From Bradyrhizobium campsiandrae (lineage in GTDB: Bacteria > Pseudomonadota > Alphaproteobacteria > Rhizobiales > Xanthobacteraceae), in the NCBI RefSeq assembly GCF_014529705.1, contig NZ_JAANIH010000058.1:1-57689 (forward strand): 57,689 nt of DNA, written 5' to 3'. The notes below the pieces were generated by a model that made no database searches, was not told the origin of the DNA, and saw only the letters and a program-made list of their open reading frames with translations. Shown one piece after another: positions 7,281 through 17,112 of the stretch (position 1 is the stretch's first letter; each line of letters begins with the position of its first letter). The position numbers were made by a program, and so were the translations under genes.

Positions 7281-8801
7281 ATGAAAATTTGCTTTCTTTT
7301 TCTGCTGTCGCTGCTTGTCTTGATCATCCCGACCGCACCCTCGCTTGCGGCCGGCGACCGCGTCGCGCTGGTGATCGGCAATGCCAAATATCCCGATGCC
7401 GACAGCCCGTTGAAAGAGCCGATCAACGACGCCCGCGACGTCGCCGATGAACTCAAGCGCGACGGCTTTACGGTCGAGACCGGCGAGAATCTGACCGGCG
7501 ACGGCATGCGCCGCGCCTTCGACAAGCTCTACAGCAAGATCAAGCCGGGCTCGGTCGCGCTGATATTCTACAGCGGGTTCGGCATCCAGTCGGCGCGTCA
7601 GAGCTACATGATCCCGATCGACGCGCAGATCTGGACCGAGTCCGATGTGCGGCGCGACGGCTTCAGCATCGAAGCGATCCTGGGCGAGCTCAACACCCGC
7701 GGCGCCGGCGTCAAGATCGCGCTGATCGACGCCTCCAGGCGCAATCCGTTCGAGCGCCGGTTCCGCAGCTTCTCGGCCGGCCTGACCCCGGTCATCGCAC
7801 CCAATGGCACGCTGGTGATGTACTCCGCGGCATTGGCTTCGGTGGTGTCGGATGCCGGCGGCGACCACAGCCTGTTCGTGCAGGAATTGCTCAAGGAAAT
7901 CCGCGTTCCCGACCTGATGGCGGAGGAAACGCTGAACCGCACCAAGATGGGCGTCACGCGCGCCTCGCGCGGCGAGCAGGTGCCGTGGATCTCGTCCTCG
8001 CTCGCCGAGGATTTCTCGTTCATTCCGGGTGCGAGCGGCTCGCGCCCGACAGCGGCAACCCCGCCGCCGGCGCCTCCCGCTCCGCCGCCTGCTCCGGTGG
8101 CCAACAACCCGTCTCCGGCTCCTCCCGCCGCCCCAGCTCCCGTGGCTTCGAACGCTCCGCCGGCGCCTCCCGCGCCTCCATCACCACCGCCGGCGCCGAA
8201 GCCGCAGGTCGAGGCTGCGCTGCCCCCGGCGCCTCCGCCGGTCCTTCCGCCTCAGCCCGTCCTGCCACCAAACGCGGATGGCGGGCCGAGCGCGGACGCG
8301 CTGGCGGAAGATCCCACCATCAAGGGCCTGAATGCGAAGCTCGCCGCCAATCCTGACGATGTGAATGCGCTGTACCGGCGTGGCCAAGTCTATGCCAGCA
8401 AGGGGGCCTACACCCTTGCCATCAAGGATTTCGACGACACGCTCCGGATCAATTCGAAGGATGTCGAGGCGCTGAACAACCGCTGCTGGACCCGTGCCGT
8501 GGTCGGCGATCTCCAGGGTGCGCTGAAGGACTGCAACGAGGCACTGCGGCTGCGGCCGAGTTTCGTCGATGCGCTGGATAGCCGCGGGCTGGTGAATCTC
8601 AAATCCGGGGCGGTGAAGAACGCCATCGCCGATTTCGACGCGGCGCTGAAGATCAACCCGCGCCTGACCTCCTCACTCTACGGCCGCGGCGTGGCCAAGC
8701 AGCGCAATGGCTCGGCCCAGGAAGGGGCGCTTGACGTCGCCAATGCCAAGGCGATGGATCCGAACATCGTTCAGGAGTTCGCAAGCTACGGAGTACGCTA
8801 G
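7281..8801 (+). CDS. exported caspase-fold protein with lost catalytic dyad, plus TPR repeats
   Basis: A 506-residue protein with a signal peptide (MKICFLFLLSLLVLII, cleavage near SLAAGD), a peptidase C14/metacaspase-like domain (about 26-250), a Pro/Ala-rich linker (about 255-335) and three TPR-like repeats (about 345-490: ALYRRGQVYASKGAYTLAI, ALNNRCWTRAVVGDLQGAL, ALDSRGLVNLKSGAVKNAI). In active bacterial relatives the catalytic positions read AGHG and DACR. Here they read SGFG (Phe100 for His) and DASRRNPF (Ser152 for Cys), so proteolysis is not expected. It probably works as a periplasmic scaffold or sensor. A paralogue with equivalent losses is at 39803-40657. No clear ribosome site precedes the ATG. 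An OmpA protein and an RND pump follow. Confidence 0.9.
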   Translation: MKICFLFLLSLLVLIIPTAPSLAAGDRVALVIGNAKYPDADSPLKEPINDARDVADELKRDGFTVETGENLTGDGMRRAFDKLYSKIKPGSVALIFYSGFGIQSARQSYMIPIDAQIWTESDVRRDGFSIEAILGELNTRGAGVKIALIDASRRNPFERRFRSFSAGLTPVIAPNGTLVMYSAALASVVSDAGGDHSLFVQELLKEIRVPDLMAEETLNRTKMGVTRASRGEQVPWISSSLAEDFSFIPGASGSRPTAATPPPAPPAPPPAPVANNPSPAPPAAPAPVASNAPPAPPAPPSPPPAPKPQVEAALPPAPPPVLPPQPVLPPNADGGPSADALAEDPTIKGLNAKLAANPDDVNALYRRGQVYASKGAYTLAIKDFDDTLRINSKDVEALNNRCWTRAVVGDLQGALKDCNEALRLRPSFVDALDSRGLVNLKSGAVKNAIADFDAALKINPRLTSSLYGRGVAKQRNGSAQEGALDVANAKAMDPNIVQEFASYGVR

Positions 8802-8948
8802 TACTTTTTTGAGTTGGGGCAGCGGACGCCTCGAACCCTGGGCGGCCCTGGAAAGACTAATAGGCGGATGCCGCAGGGGGCCTTTTCCGAGCGGCTTGTT
8901 GCAGAAATTATGGAACCACGCAGGTCTGCTGCGCAGGAGGGACTGGCA

Positions 8949-9611
8949 ATGAGATTGGCTGCAAAGGGACTGACCGCGATCCTGTCCATCATCACCATCG
9001 GCGCAACGCTGTCGCTGACGCCTGCCTTCGCCGGCGACGACGGCAACAGCAAGAACGTCACTGAGGACGAGATCGTCCGCGCCCTGGCTCCGCCGAAAAA
9101 GCCTCTGACCCGAGGCCTCTCGATCGCCCCGCAGGCCGACCCGGCGCCGAACGCGGCGGAAACCAAGCTGATGCAGTCGGTCCGCGGCCGCGCCACGCGC
9201 TCGCTGTCGTCAACCGAGCGCGAGGAGATCGCCTCCGCCGCCAAGGACAAGCCGAACATCGATCTCGAGATCACCTTCGACTACAACTCGGCCAATATCA
9301 GCGCCAAGTCGCTGCCCTCGGTGCAGGCGCTCGGCCGCGCCCTGACCAGCCCCGACCTGAAGGGCTCGACCTTCGTGGTCGCCGGCCATACCGACGCGGC
9401 CGGCAGCGATAGCTACAATCAGGACCTGTCGGAACGCCGCGCCGATTCGATCAAGCGCTACCTCATCGAGAAATACAGCATCGCCGCAGCCGACCTCGTC
9501 ACCGTCGGCTACGGCAAGAGCAAGCTGAAGGATCCGAGCCAGCCGATGGCGGAGGTGAACCGCCGCGTGCAGGTCGTGAATATGGAAAACAAGACCACCG
9601 CATCGAAGTGA
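8949..9611 (+). CDS. OmpA/MotB-domain envelope protein
   Basis: A 220-residue exported protein. ATG at 8949 is preferred over an upstream start because AGGAGG lies at the right distance and the resulting N-terminus, MRLAAKGLTAILSIITIGATLSLTPAFAGD, is a clear signal peptide (two pieces: MRLAAKGLTAILSIITI, TPAFAGD). The C-terminal peptidoglycan-binding OmpA domain is visible as FVVAGHTDAAGSDSYN, LSERRADSIKRYLIE, VGYGKSKL and NRRVQVVNM. The region between signal and OmpA domain is about 90 residues and unfamiliar, with no beta-barrel. It likely tethers an envelope complex to the cell wall. It sits between the pseudo-caspase and an RND efflux system. Confidence 0.92.
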   Translation: MRLAAKGLTAILSIITIGATLSLTPAFAGDDGNSKNVTEDEIVRALAPPKKPLTRGLSIAPQADPAPNAAETKLMQSVRGRATRSLSSTEREEIASAAKDKPNIDLEITFDYNSANISAKSLPSVQALGRALTSPDLKGSTFVVAGHTDAAGSDSYNQDLSERRADSIKRYLIEKYSIAAADLVTVGYGKSKLKDPSQPMAEVNRRVQVVNMENKTTASK

Positions 9612-9674
9612 TCACGACGTAATCCTTTGCAGTGACAAGTCGTGATGTGGTGTAAAGTCTCAAGCCCGGCGCGC

Positions 9675-9694
9675 GTCCCGCAGCCCTGCGGGAC
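9675..9694. terminator. hairpin after the OmpA gene
   Basis: Perfect 9-base arms GTCCCGCAG and CTGCGGGAC separated by CC, followed by GCCGCTTCGTTT. It lies 64 bases after the OmpA stop and before the RND operon, so it plausibly separates the two units. There is no long T run. Confidence 0.55.
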
Positions 9695-9754
9695 GCCGCT
9701 TCGTTTCAGGGAAACGCTCCCGACAACCCCGAACCAGGCCAGGATGATCCGGCG

Positions 9755-10684
9755 ATGAACATCTCCGAATATCTCAAGCCTGCGGGAACCGTGGCGTTCA
9801 TCGTTGCGCTCGGCGTCGGCTATTATTGGTTCGAGCACCGGCATCGGCCCGAGGCCAAGGAAACGCCGGGCGAAGCACTCGTCATCGTGACGAAGTCGAC
9901 CAACGCGTGCTTCTCCGACCTCGTGCGGGTGACCGGCTTCTTCGTGCCGCGGCGCGAGGCCGTGGTCATGCCCGACCAGGAGGGATCGAAGGTCACCGAC
10001 GTCTTCGTGACCGAAGGCGCGGTCGTCACCGAAAATCAGGAACTGGCCCGCCTGACGGCGCCGCCGCAGATGCCGGGGCAGCCGCAACGGCCGGGACCGC
10101 AAGGCCCGATCTCGCTGAAGGCGCCTGCCCCGGGCCTGATCACCGAAGTTCGCACCATCGTCGGCGCGCCTGCTTCGCCGCAGGCCGGCCCGATGTTCCG
10201 GATCGCCGTGCTCAACGAAATCGAGCTGGATGCGCAGGTTCCCGCCGTGCATATGCCCAAGCTCAGCCCCGGCGCGACGGTGCGGATCAGCCGCGATGAC
10301 GCCGCCGACCTGATCGGCCGGGTCCGGCTGGTCGCGCCCGAGATCGACCGCGCCACGCAGCTCGGCCGCGTCCGCATCAGCGTCGCCAACAATCCTTCGC
10401 TGAAGGTCGGCGTGTTCGCCCGCGCCTCCATCGACGCCAAGCGCAGTTGCGGCGTCGCCGTTCCCAAGACCGCGATCGACCACCTCACCGTGCAGGTGGT
10501 CAAGGGCAACACCGTGGAAACCCGCCGGGTGCGCGTCGGGCTGACCTCCGACAGCCAGACGGAAATCCTCGAAGGGGTCGACGTCGGCGAGATCGTCGTC
10601 GCCGACGCCGGCTCTTCACTGCACGACGGCGACCAGATCAAAACCATGTTCGCCGATGAACTCGATCGCACGCGGGTACGCTGA
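9755..10684 (+). CDS. RND periplasmic adaptor (membrane-fusion) protein, copy A
   Basis: A 309-residue membrane-fusion protein that should link the RND pump to an outer-membrane channel. One N-terminal hydrophobic segment (about 9-24) anchors it. The split biotinyl-lipoyl domain follows (VTDVFVTEGAVVTENQELARL and SLKAPAPGLITEV), then the beta-barrel and membrane-proximal parts (GRVRISVANNPSLKVGVFARA, VAVPKTAI). The region between lipoyl halves is short and Pro/Gln-rich, so a long alpha-hairpin is lacking. Two cysteines (C52 in ACFSDLV, C232 in SCGVAVP) match those of the paralogue at 38776. The stop overlaps the pump start by one base (TGATG), indicating coupling. No TolC-type gene is nearby. 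Confidence 0.9.
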   Translation: MNISEYLKPAGTVAFIVALGVGYYWFEHRHRPEAKETPGEALVIVTKSTNACFSDLVRVTGFFVPRREAVVMPDQEGSKVTDVFVTEGAVVTENQELARLTAPPQMPGQPQRPGPQGPISLKAPAPGLITEVRTIVGAPASPQAGPMFRIAVLNEIELDAQVPAVHMPKLSPGATVRISRDDAADLIGRVRLVAPEIDRATQLGRVRISVANNPSLKVGVFARASIDAKRSCGVAVPKTAIDHLTVQVVKGNTVETRRVRVGLTSDSQTEILEGVDVGEIVVADAGSSLHDGDQIKTMFADELDRTRVR

Positions 10685-13600
10685 TGGCTCTCAATATCTC
10701 GGCATGGTCGATCCGCAATCCACTGCCGTCGGTGGTGTTTTCGATCATCCTCCTGATCCTCGGCTGGACCTCGTTCAGCAAGCTCGCGATCACGCGGCTG
10801 CCGTCGGCCGACATCCCCGTGATCTCGGTCGCGGTGGCGCAGTTCGGCGCTGCGCCCGCGGAGCTCGAATCCCAGGTCACCAAGACGGTTGAAGACGCCG
10901 TCTCCGGCGTCGAGGGCGTCAGGCACATCACCTCCTCGATCACCGACGGCGTGTCGGTCACCACCATCCAGTTCGCGCTGGAGACCAACACCGACCGCGC
11001 CCTCAACGACGTCAAGGACGCGGTGACGCGCGTGCGCTCGAACCTGCCGCAGAACGTCACCGAGCCCTTGATCCAGCGCGTCGACGTGATCGGCCTGCCG
11101 ATCGTGACCTATGCCGCGATCTCGCCCGGCAAGACGCCGGAGCAGCTGTCTTATTTCGTCGACGACGTGGTCAAGCGCTCGCTGCAAGGCGTGCGCGGCG
11201 TCGCCCAGGTCGAGCGCATCGGCGGTGTCGAGCGCGAGATCCTGGTCTCGCTCGATCCTGATCGCCTGCAGGCGATGGGCCTGACCGCCGTCAATGTCAG
11301 CCAGAGCCTGCGCGGCACCAATGTCGACGTCGCCGGCGGCCGCGCCGAGATCGGCAAGAACGACCAGGCGATCCGAACCCTAGCCGGCGCCAAGACGCTC
11401 AGTGATCTCGCCGGCACCATGGTCCCGCTGTTCGGCGGCGGCGAGGTCCGGCTCGACGATCTCGGCACCGTCACCGATACCATCGCCGACCGCCGCACCT
11501 TCGCCCGCTTCAACGGCGAGCCGGTGGTCGCGCTCGGCATCAAGCGCTCCAAGGGCGCGAGCGACGTGAAGGTTGCCGAGGCCGTGCAAAAGCGCATCGA
11601 CGCGCTGAAGGCCGCCTATCCCGATGTCGACCTCAAGCTGATCGACACCTCCGTCGAATACACCAACGGCAATTACGAAGCGGCGATCTCGACTTTGTTC
11701 GAAGGCGCGATCCTCGCCGTCGTCATCGTGCTGTTGTTCCTGCGCGACCTGCGCGCCACCATCATTGCCGCGGTCTCGCTGCCGCTGTCGATTTTCCCAG
11801 CGTTCTGGGCGATGGACATCCTCGGCTTCTCGCTCAACCTCGTCAGCTTCCTCGCCATCACGCTGTCGACGGGTATTTTGGTCGACGACGCCATCGTCGA
11901 GATCGAGAACATCGTGCGGCACATGAACATGGGCAAGTCGCCCTACCGTGCCGCACTCGAAGCCGCCGACGAAATCGGCCTCGCCGTGATCGCGATCTCG
12001 CTGACCATCATCGCGATCTTCGCGCCCGCGAGCTTCATGTCGGGCATCGCCGGACAGTTCTTCAAGCAGTTCGGCATCACGGTCTCGGTGCAGGTGTTCT
12101 TCTCGCTGCTCGCGGCACGCTTCGTGACGCCGATGCTGGCGGCCTATTTCCTCAAGCATCACTCGCACGAAGAGCCGCCGCCGGGCCGCATCCTGCGAAC
12201 CTATCACGGTCTCGTCTCATGGTCGGTGAAGCACTATTTCATCACCGTGCTGATCGGCTTCGGGATCTTCGCGGCCTCGATCTGGAGCATCACGCTGCTG
12301 CCGCAAGGCTTCCTGCCGGCACAGGACAGCGCCCGCTCGCTGCTGGCCCTCGAACTGCCGCCGGGCACCCAGCTCGCCTACACCGAGAAGGTCACCGAGG
12401 ACATTGTCGCACGCCTGCGCAAGCGGCCCGAGGTGAAGAGCATCTTCGTCGACGGCGGACGCGTCCCGCCGGGCACCCAGGAAGTCCGTCGCGCCGCCCT
12501 GATCATCAACTACACGCCCAAGAACGACCGCAGCATCACCCAGCGCGAGCTCGAATTCTCGATCAGCCAGGAGCTGGAGAACGTTCCCGACATCCGCTTC
12601 TGGTTCCTGGACGAGAACGGCCTGCGCGCGATCTCGCTGGTGGTGACCGGCGTCGATGCCAACATCGTCAACAACGTCGCCAGCGAGCTCGCGACGCAGA
12701 TGAAGCGGATCCCGACCATCTCCAACGTGATTTCGGAAACCTCGCTGGAGCGTCCCGAACTGCGCATCGAGCCGCGCGCCGATCTCGCCGCGCGGCTCGG
12801 GGTCTCGACCGAAAGCCTGTCGCAGACCATCCGCGTCGCGACCATCGGCGATGTCGGTCCCGCGCTCGCCAAATTCGATGTCGGCGATCGCCTGGTGCCG
12901 ATCCGCGTCCAGCTCGAGGACGCCGCGCGGGGCAATCTCAAGACCCTGGAGCAGCTGCGCGTGCCGCTCGGCGAGCACGGCGAGAAGGGCGGCGTGCCGC
13001 TCTCGGTCATCGCCGACGTCAAGCTCGACCAGGGCCCGACCAGCATCAATCGCTACGATCGCGAGCGGCAGGCCACCGTCGCCGCGGACCTGGTCGGCTC
13101 CGCCGCGCTCGGCGATGCCACCAAGAAGATCTACGATCTGCCTGTGATGAAGAGCCTTCCGAAGGGCGTGAAAGTCTCCCCCTCCGGCGACGCTGAAAGC
13201 CTCAATGAACTATCCGACGGTTTTGCCACCGCAATCACGGCCGGCCTGATGATGGTCTATGCGGTGCTGGTGCTGCTGTTCGGGACCTTCCTGCAGCCGA
13301 TCACCATCCTGTTCTCGCTGCCGCTCTCGATCGGCGGCGCGATCGCCGCGCTGCTCATCACCGGCAAGCAGCTGACGACGCCGGTGTGGATCGGCATTCT
13401 GATGCTGATGGGCATCGTCACCAAGAACGCGATCATGCTGGTGGAGTTCGCGATCGAATCCATCAATGCCGGCAAGCCGCGGGACGAGGCGATGATCGAC
13501 GCCGGCATGAAACGCGCCCGCCCGATCGTGATGACCACGATCGCGATGGCGGCCGGCATGATGCCGAGCGCGCTCGCGGTCGGCGCCGGCGGCGAGTTCC

Positions 13601-13827
13601 GCTCGCCGATGGCGCTTGCGGTGATCGGCGGCCTGATCTTCTCGACCATCCTGTCGCTGGTGTTCGTGCCCGCGATGTTCATGGTGATGGATGACCTCGG
13701 CGCCCTGATCTGGCGCTTCGGCAAGCGGCTGATCGTGCACAGCGAGGATGCGGAGACCGGCGGCCATCACCAGGCGCCGGAGTCCGCACCGGCGCCGAGG
13801 AACATCGTGCATCCGGCGGCGGAGTAG
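10684..13827 (+). CDS. RND efflux transporter (AcrB/MdtB-type inner-membrane pump)
   Basis: A 1,047-residue proton-driven pump, normal family length. Twelve membrane segments are expected; the first is SVVFSIILLILGWTSF. The proton-relay aspartates are present in STGILVDDAIVEIENIV, and the partner lysine in GIVTKNAIMLVEFAIE. Porter-domain features include AAPAELESQVTKTVEDAV and RVRSNLPQNV. It is translated from TGATG overlapping the adaptor stop. The substrate cannot be told from sequence; the closest feel is the MdtB/CzcA-neutral HAE1 drug-efflux group. The C-terminal tail is polar, HHQAPESAPAPRN. It ends 36 bases before the convergent Crp/Fnr gene. Confidence 0.95.
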   Translation: MALNISAWSIRNPLPSVVFSIILLILGWTSFSKLAITRLPSADIPVISVAVAQFGAAPAELESQVTKTVEDAVSGVEGVRHITSSITDGVSVTTIQFALETNTDRALNDVKDAVTRVRSNLPQNVTEPLIQRVDVIGLPIVTYAAISPGKTPEQLSYFVDDVVKRSLQGVRGVAQVERIGGVEREILVSLDPDRLQAMGLTAVNVSQSLRGTNVDVAGGRAEIGKNDQAIRTLAGAKTLSDLAGTMVPLFGGGEVRLDDLGTVTDTIADRRTFARFNGEPVVALGIKRSKGASDVKVAEAVQKRIDALKAAYPDVDLKLIDTSVEYTNGNYEAAISTLFEGAILAVVIVLLFLRDLRATIIAAVSLPLSIFPAFWAMDILGFSLNLVSFLAITLSTGILVDDAIVEIENIVRHMNMGKSPYRAALEAADEIGLAVIAISLTIIAIFAPASFMSGIAGQFFKQFGITVSVQVFFSLLAARFVTPMLAAYFLKHHSHEEPPPGRILRTYHGLVSWSVKHYFITVLIGFGIFAASIWSITLLPQGFLPAQDSARSLLALELPPGTQLAYTEKVTEDIVARLRKRPEVKSIFVDGGRVPPGTQEVRRAALIINYTPKNDRSITQRELEFSISQELENVPDIRFWFLDENGLRAISLVVTGVDANIVNNVASELATQMKRIPTISNVISETSLERPELRIEPRADLAARLGVSTESLSQTIRVATIGDVGPALAKFDVGDRLVPIRVQLEDAARGNLKTLEQLRVPLGEHGEKGGVPLSVIADVKLDQGPTSINRYDRERQATVAADLVGSAALGDATKKIYDLPVMKSLPKGVKVSPSGDAESLNELSDGFATAITAGLMMVYAVLVLLFGTFLQPITILFSLPLSIGGAIAALLITGKQLTTPVWIGILMLMGIVTKNAIMLVEFAIESINAGKPRDEAMIDAGMKRARPIVMTTIAMAAGMMPSALAVGAGGEFRSPMALAVIGGLIFSTILSLVFVPAMFMVMDDLGALIWRFGKRLIVHSEDAETGGHHQAPESAPAPRNIVHPAAE

Positions 13828-13863
13828 CTCCCGCCAAACCGGGATCGTGGCGGCGGCTCGACC

Positions 13864-14538
13864 TTACTCGTTCCGCGCGATCGCCGTCAGCTTGGTCATG
13901 TTCCGCAGCAAGATCCGGCCGCGCTGGAGGTCCAGGATCGCTTCCTTGCGCCAGGCCTGGAGCTGGCGGTTGACGCTTTCGCGGGCGGCACCGACGAAAA
14001 CGCCGAGCTGTTCCTGCGAGATATGGACCTCGGAACCGAAATCGGCGGCGAGCGCACAGAGCCGCCGCGCCAATCGCACCGGCAGCGGCTGCAACATGGA
14101 TTCTTCCATGCGCTCGCTCTGCCAGCGGATGCGCTGACAGAGCAGCGCGATGATCTTGATCGCGACCTTGGGCTCGCGCTCGAGAAAGGCGAGGAAGTCT
14201 TCGCGCCGCAGCACGAACAACTCGCTGGCCTCGCCGGCTGTCGCGTCCGCAGTGCGGCTCTGCCCGTCCAGCACCGCGACCTCGCCGAACAGATCGCCGG
14301 CGCCCATGAAGTTCAACGTCAGCCGGCTGCCGTCGGAGGCACCGGTCTCGATGCGGACCTGGCCGCGGCGCACGCCGAACAGCGCGTCACCCGGGTCGCC
14401 CTTCTGGAACAGCACCTCGCCGTTCGCCAGATGCTGGGTGTGGCAGAGGTTGGACAAGCGCTGGAGTTCGTCCGCGCCGAGATCGGCGAACATGGCATTC
14501 ATTTTCAGAATGACCGCAAATTCGGCCTGCTTGCTCAT
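13864..14538 (-). CDS. Crp/Fnr-family transcriptional regulator
   Basis: A 224-residue cyclic-nucleotide-binding-fold regulator. The sensor domain shows LANGEVLFQKGDPGDALFGV and MGAGDLFGEVAVLDGQSRTADATA (phosphate-binding-cassette position with GE and R). A long dimer helix and a C-terminal winged helix follow, with ISQEQLGVFVGAARESVNRQLQAW. The recognition helix RESVNR keeps the Arg-Glu-x-x-x-Arg spacing that in Crp reads GTGA, and no FNR-type iron-sulfur cysteine cluster is seen. ATG at 14538 (MSKQAEF) follows AAGGA; the longer frame start lacks this. A Crp-like palindrome lies about 119 bases upstream, suggesting autoregulation. Two adenylate/guanylate-signalling features nearby (cyclase at 17113) fit cAMP-type control. 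Confidence 0.92.
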   Translation of the reverse strand: MSKQAEFAVILKMNAMFADLGADELQRLSNLCHTQHLANGEVLFQKGDPGDALFGVRRGQVRIETGASDGSRLTLNFMGAGDLFGEVAVLDGQSRTADATAGEASELFVLRREDFLAFLEREPKVAIKIIALLCQRIRWQSERMEESMLQPLPVRLARRLCALAADFGSEVHISQEQLGVFVGAARESVNRQLQAWRKEAILDLQRGRILLRNMTKLTAIARNE

Positions 14539-14656
14539 TTCAACGTCCTTGTGAATGTCTCTGGCCAGATGCCCTGACCAGTTTCCTTGACCAATTTCCT
14601 TGGCAAATCGCTTCGAAGCATCGACGTCAGAATCGCGTAAAACCGCGCCGCAGAAG

Positions 14657-14672
14657 TGTGTCATAAGTCACA
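14657..14672. promoter_or_regulatory. Crp-like palindrome upstream of the Crp/Fnr gene
   Basis: TGTGTCATAAGTCACA differs from TGTGA-N6-TCACA at one position. It lies in the 262-base divergent region between the Crp/Fnr gene (start 14538) and the AsmA gene (start 14801), which contains no other gene I can see. Confidence 0.55.
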
Positions 14673-14800
14673 TAACTTTGCAGCACCTCCTGACTATTTT
14701 TAGCGGCTTGGAGCGGCTTCCCGTCCCGGGATAAACTCAGGCGCAAAGGACGGGTCATCCGCCGGATTCGACGCCGCTCGTCCGTCGTTGGAAAGTCGAG

Positions 14801-16837
14801 ATGAGAGTAGTGAAATTCACCGGCGCAGCCTTGGCCGCCGTCATCATCGTGATCGTACTCCTGCTGGTGATCGGGATCCCCTCCGGGTTCCTGACCACGA
14901 CCATTGCCTCGCGCGTCGAGCAGGCGAGCGGCTATCGTCTGACGATCGATGGCACCACCAAGATCAGCCTTTGGCCGACGCTGAACGTCACGCTGAGCGA
15001 CCTCACGCTCCAGGACCCCAAGGACCGCAGCGGCATCACGCGCCTGACGATCGACAGCGTGCAGGCCGACATGTCGCTGGCGAGCGTCTGGTCCGGCCGC
15101 CCCGACATCCGCGAGATCGTCGTCTCCCATCCGGTGCTGCATCAGCCGCTGCTGCGAGACCGCCTGCCGAACGTCGATGCATCGCCGAAGCCGCTCGCGC
15201 TCGACATGGACGGCGCGGCCATCGACCACATCAGGATCAGCAACGGCGAAATCGTGTTCTCGCGCGTGCGCGATCGCGTCGACGGCCGCATCAGCGCCAT
15301 CAACGCCGACGCCGCGATGGGGCGTGACCGCAAGCTCGACATCGCCGGCACCGCGCGCATCGGCGAGCACCCTACGAGGTTCGACATCAAGGCGACCACG
15401 CCGGCGCCACCGGTCGAGCGGCAGAGCATCCCGATGGATTTCGCCATCGACATGCCCGACGTTCTGAAGTCGCAGCTCACCGGCCATGCCGACATGCGCC
15501 TCAACGGCAGTGTCGTGATGATCAACGGCGTCAACGGCACGCTCGGCGATGGCAGCTTCAACGGCTGGGCCTCGGTCGACATCGCGAGCAAGCCGCTGGT
15601 GAAACTCGATCTCGACTTCCAGCGGCTCGCGATCCCGCTGGCGAAATCGCCGCCCGGCGCGCCCGGGCAGCCCTGGAGCGATGCGCCGATCGACGTGTCC
15701 GGGCTCAATTATGTCGACGCGCAGTTGCGGATCTCCGCCAACGAAGCCGTCATCGGCGAGGCCCGTCTTGCTCCCTTGGCGCTCGATGCAAAACTGGCGG
15801 GCGGCGTCTTGAAGGCGGGCACCGCCAATCTCGGTGCCTATGGCGGCCAGGTCTCCGGCGAAGTGATCCTCGATGCCACCACCGGCGCGCCGAGCTTTGC
15901 GATGCATTCCGACCTTATCGGCGTGCGCGCGCTGCCGCTGCTGCAGGGCCTCGCCGAATTCGACCGGATCGACGGCAGGCTGCAGGCCAAGCTCGCGTTG
16001 CGCAGCGCCGGCGCCAGCCAGCGCGCGCTGATGGCGAACATGCAGGGCACGGCCTTCGTCAATTTCCAGGACGGCGCCATCCGCGGCATCAATGTCGCAC
16101 AGATGATCCGCTCGCTGACGTCGGGCACGTTGTCGGGCTGGCAGGACAGCGAGGCCCAGAACACGGACCTGTCGCAGCTCTCGGCATCCTTCCGCATCGA
16201 CAAGGGCCAGGCGGTGACGACCGATCTCAATCTGATCGGGCCGCTGGTGCGCGTCACCGGCGCCGGCACCATTGCGCTCGACACCAAGATGATGGGTTTT
16301 CGCGTCGAGCCGAAACTGGTGATGACGACGCAAGGCCAGGGCCGCGCGTCCGAGCCGGTCGGCTTCGGCATTCCCGTGATGATCACAGGCAGCTGGTCGC
16401 AGCCGCGGATCTACCCTGACATGGCCGGCGTGCTCGACAATCCGGACGCCGCCTATGCCAAGCTGCGCGAGATGGGCAAGGGCCTGTTCGGGCCTGATGG
16501 AGCCGGTCTCGGCAACATCCTGAACAGTTTTGGCCTCGGCGGCACGGCTCCAAACGCCGGCAACGCCAATTCGCAGACGCCGCAGCAAGGGCAGGCGCAA
16601 GGACAGGGACAGAACAATCTGCTCGGCGGCCAGCTCGGCGAAGCGATCGGCAATCTGATCCAGCAGGGGCTCTCGAACGGCGCCGGAGGCGGCACCGGCC
16701 GAAGCCGCAGCCTGCCGGGCGCGCCGGCCACGCCGGCGCCGCTGGCTTCGCCCACTTCTCCGGTCCAGGACCCGCCCGAGGCACAGCAGGACAGCCAGCC
16801 GATGAACGACGTGATGCGGCAGCTCTTCAATCGGTGA
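14801..16837 (+). CDS. AsmA-family envelope protein
   Basis: A 678-residue protein of the AsmA family, implicated in outer-membrane lipid homeostasis. One N-terminal membrane anchor (about 8-30, LAAVIIVIVLLLVIGIPSGF) is followed by a long periplasmic beta-rich region. Recognisable pieces include ASGYRLTIDGTTKISLWPTL near the start and the conserved C-terminal block GAIRGINVAQMIRSL, SFRIDKGQAVTTDLNL and GTIALDTKMMGFRVEPKL. The last 110 residues are a Gly/Gln/Pro-rich tail (TPQQGQAQGQGQNN) that looks disordered. Start ATG follows GGAAAGTCGAG. It diverges from the Crp/Fnr gene. Confidence 0.9.
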   Translation: MRVVKFTGAALAAVIIVIVLLLVIGIPSGFLTTTIASRVEQASGYRLTIDGTTKISLWPTLNVTLSDLTLQDPKDRSGITRLTIDSVQADMSLASVWSGRPDIREIVVSHPVLHQPLLRDRLPNVDASPKPLALDMDGAAIDHIRISNGEIVFSRVRDRVDGRISAINADAAMGRDRKLDIAGTARIGEHPTRFDIKATTPAPPVERQSIPMDFAIDMPDVLKSQLTGHADMRLNGSVVMINGVNGTLGDGSFNGWASVDIASKPLVKLDLDFQRLAIPLAKSPPGAPGQPWSDAPIDVSGLNYVDAQLRISANEAVIGEARLAPLALDAKLAGGVLKAGTANLGAYGGQVSGEVILDATTGAPSFAMHSDLIGVRALPLLQGLAEFDRIDGRLQAKLALRSAGASQRALMANMQGTAFVNFQDGAIRGINVAQMIRSLTSGTLSGWQDSEAQNTDLSQLSASFRIDKGQAVTTDLNLIGPLVRVTGAGTIALDTKMMGFRVEPKLVMTTQGQGRASEPVGFGIPVMITGSWSQPRIYPDMAGVLDNPDAAYAKLREMGKGLFGPDGAGLGNILNSFGLGGTAPNAGNANSQTPQQGQAQGQGQNNLLGGQLGEAIGNLIQQGLSNGAGGGTGRSRSLPGAPATPAPLASPTSPVQDPPEAQQDSQPMNDVMRQLFNR

Positions 16838-16940
16838 GTGGGGGACCAAGGCGGCGAACTCCGTGCGCAGCCTTACACCCCCTCGTCACACAGTTCTTCA
16901 TCCGAACGGAGGAGGCGGCCAGCGGCCTGCGGCAATACAC

Positions 16941-16972
16941 AGCCCTGCTGCTGGCCAGCCCTGCTGCTGGCC
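16941..16972. repeat. 16-bp tandem duplication in the intergenic gap
   Basis: The unit AGCCCTGCTGCTGGCC occurs twice in direct succession (16941-16956 and 16957-16972). It is the only structure I see in the 275-base gap 16838-17112 between asmA-like and cyclase genes; no gene is supported there. Confidence 0.7.
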
Positions 16973-17112
16973 GTCCGGCGTTCCGCCAACAGGTAACCAC
17001 AGCTACCCCTGACCTGCCCCTCACCCGTCCAAAAGCCCAAATTGTGCTAGAAGGGCCATGGGGCCCCTGCGGCCCATAGCGCCGGCGTCGGTCGCGGCGC
17101 GAGAGGATCCGG

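Noticed and set aside
14627..16849. A 740-codon open frame on the minus strand opposite the AsmA gene
   Set aside because: It is an antisense shadow of a high-GC gene; composition is Arg/Asp/Ala/His-rich with no domain, and the plus-strand AsmA protein has clear family features.
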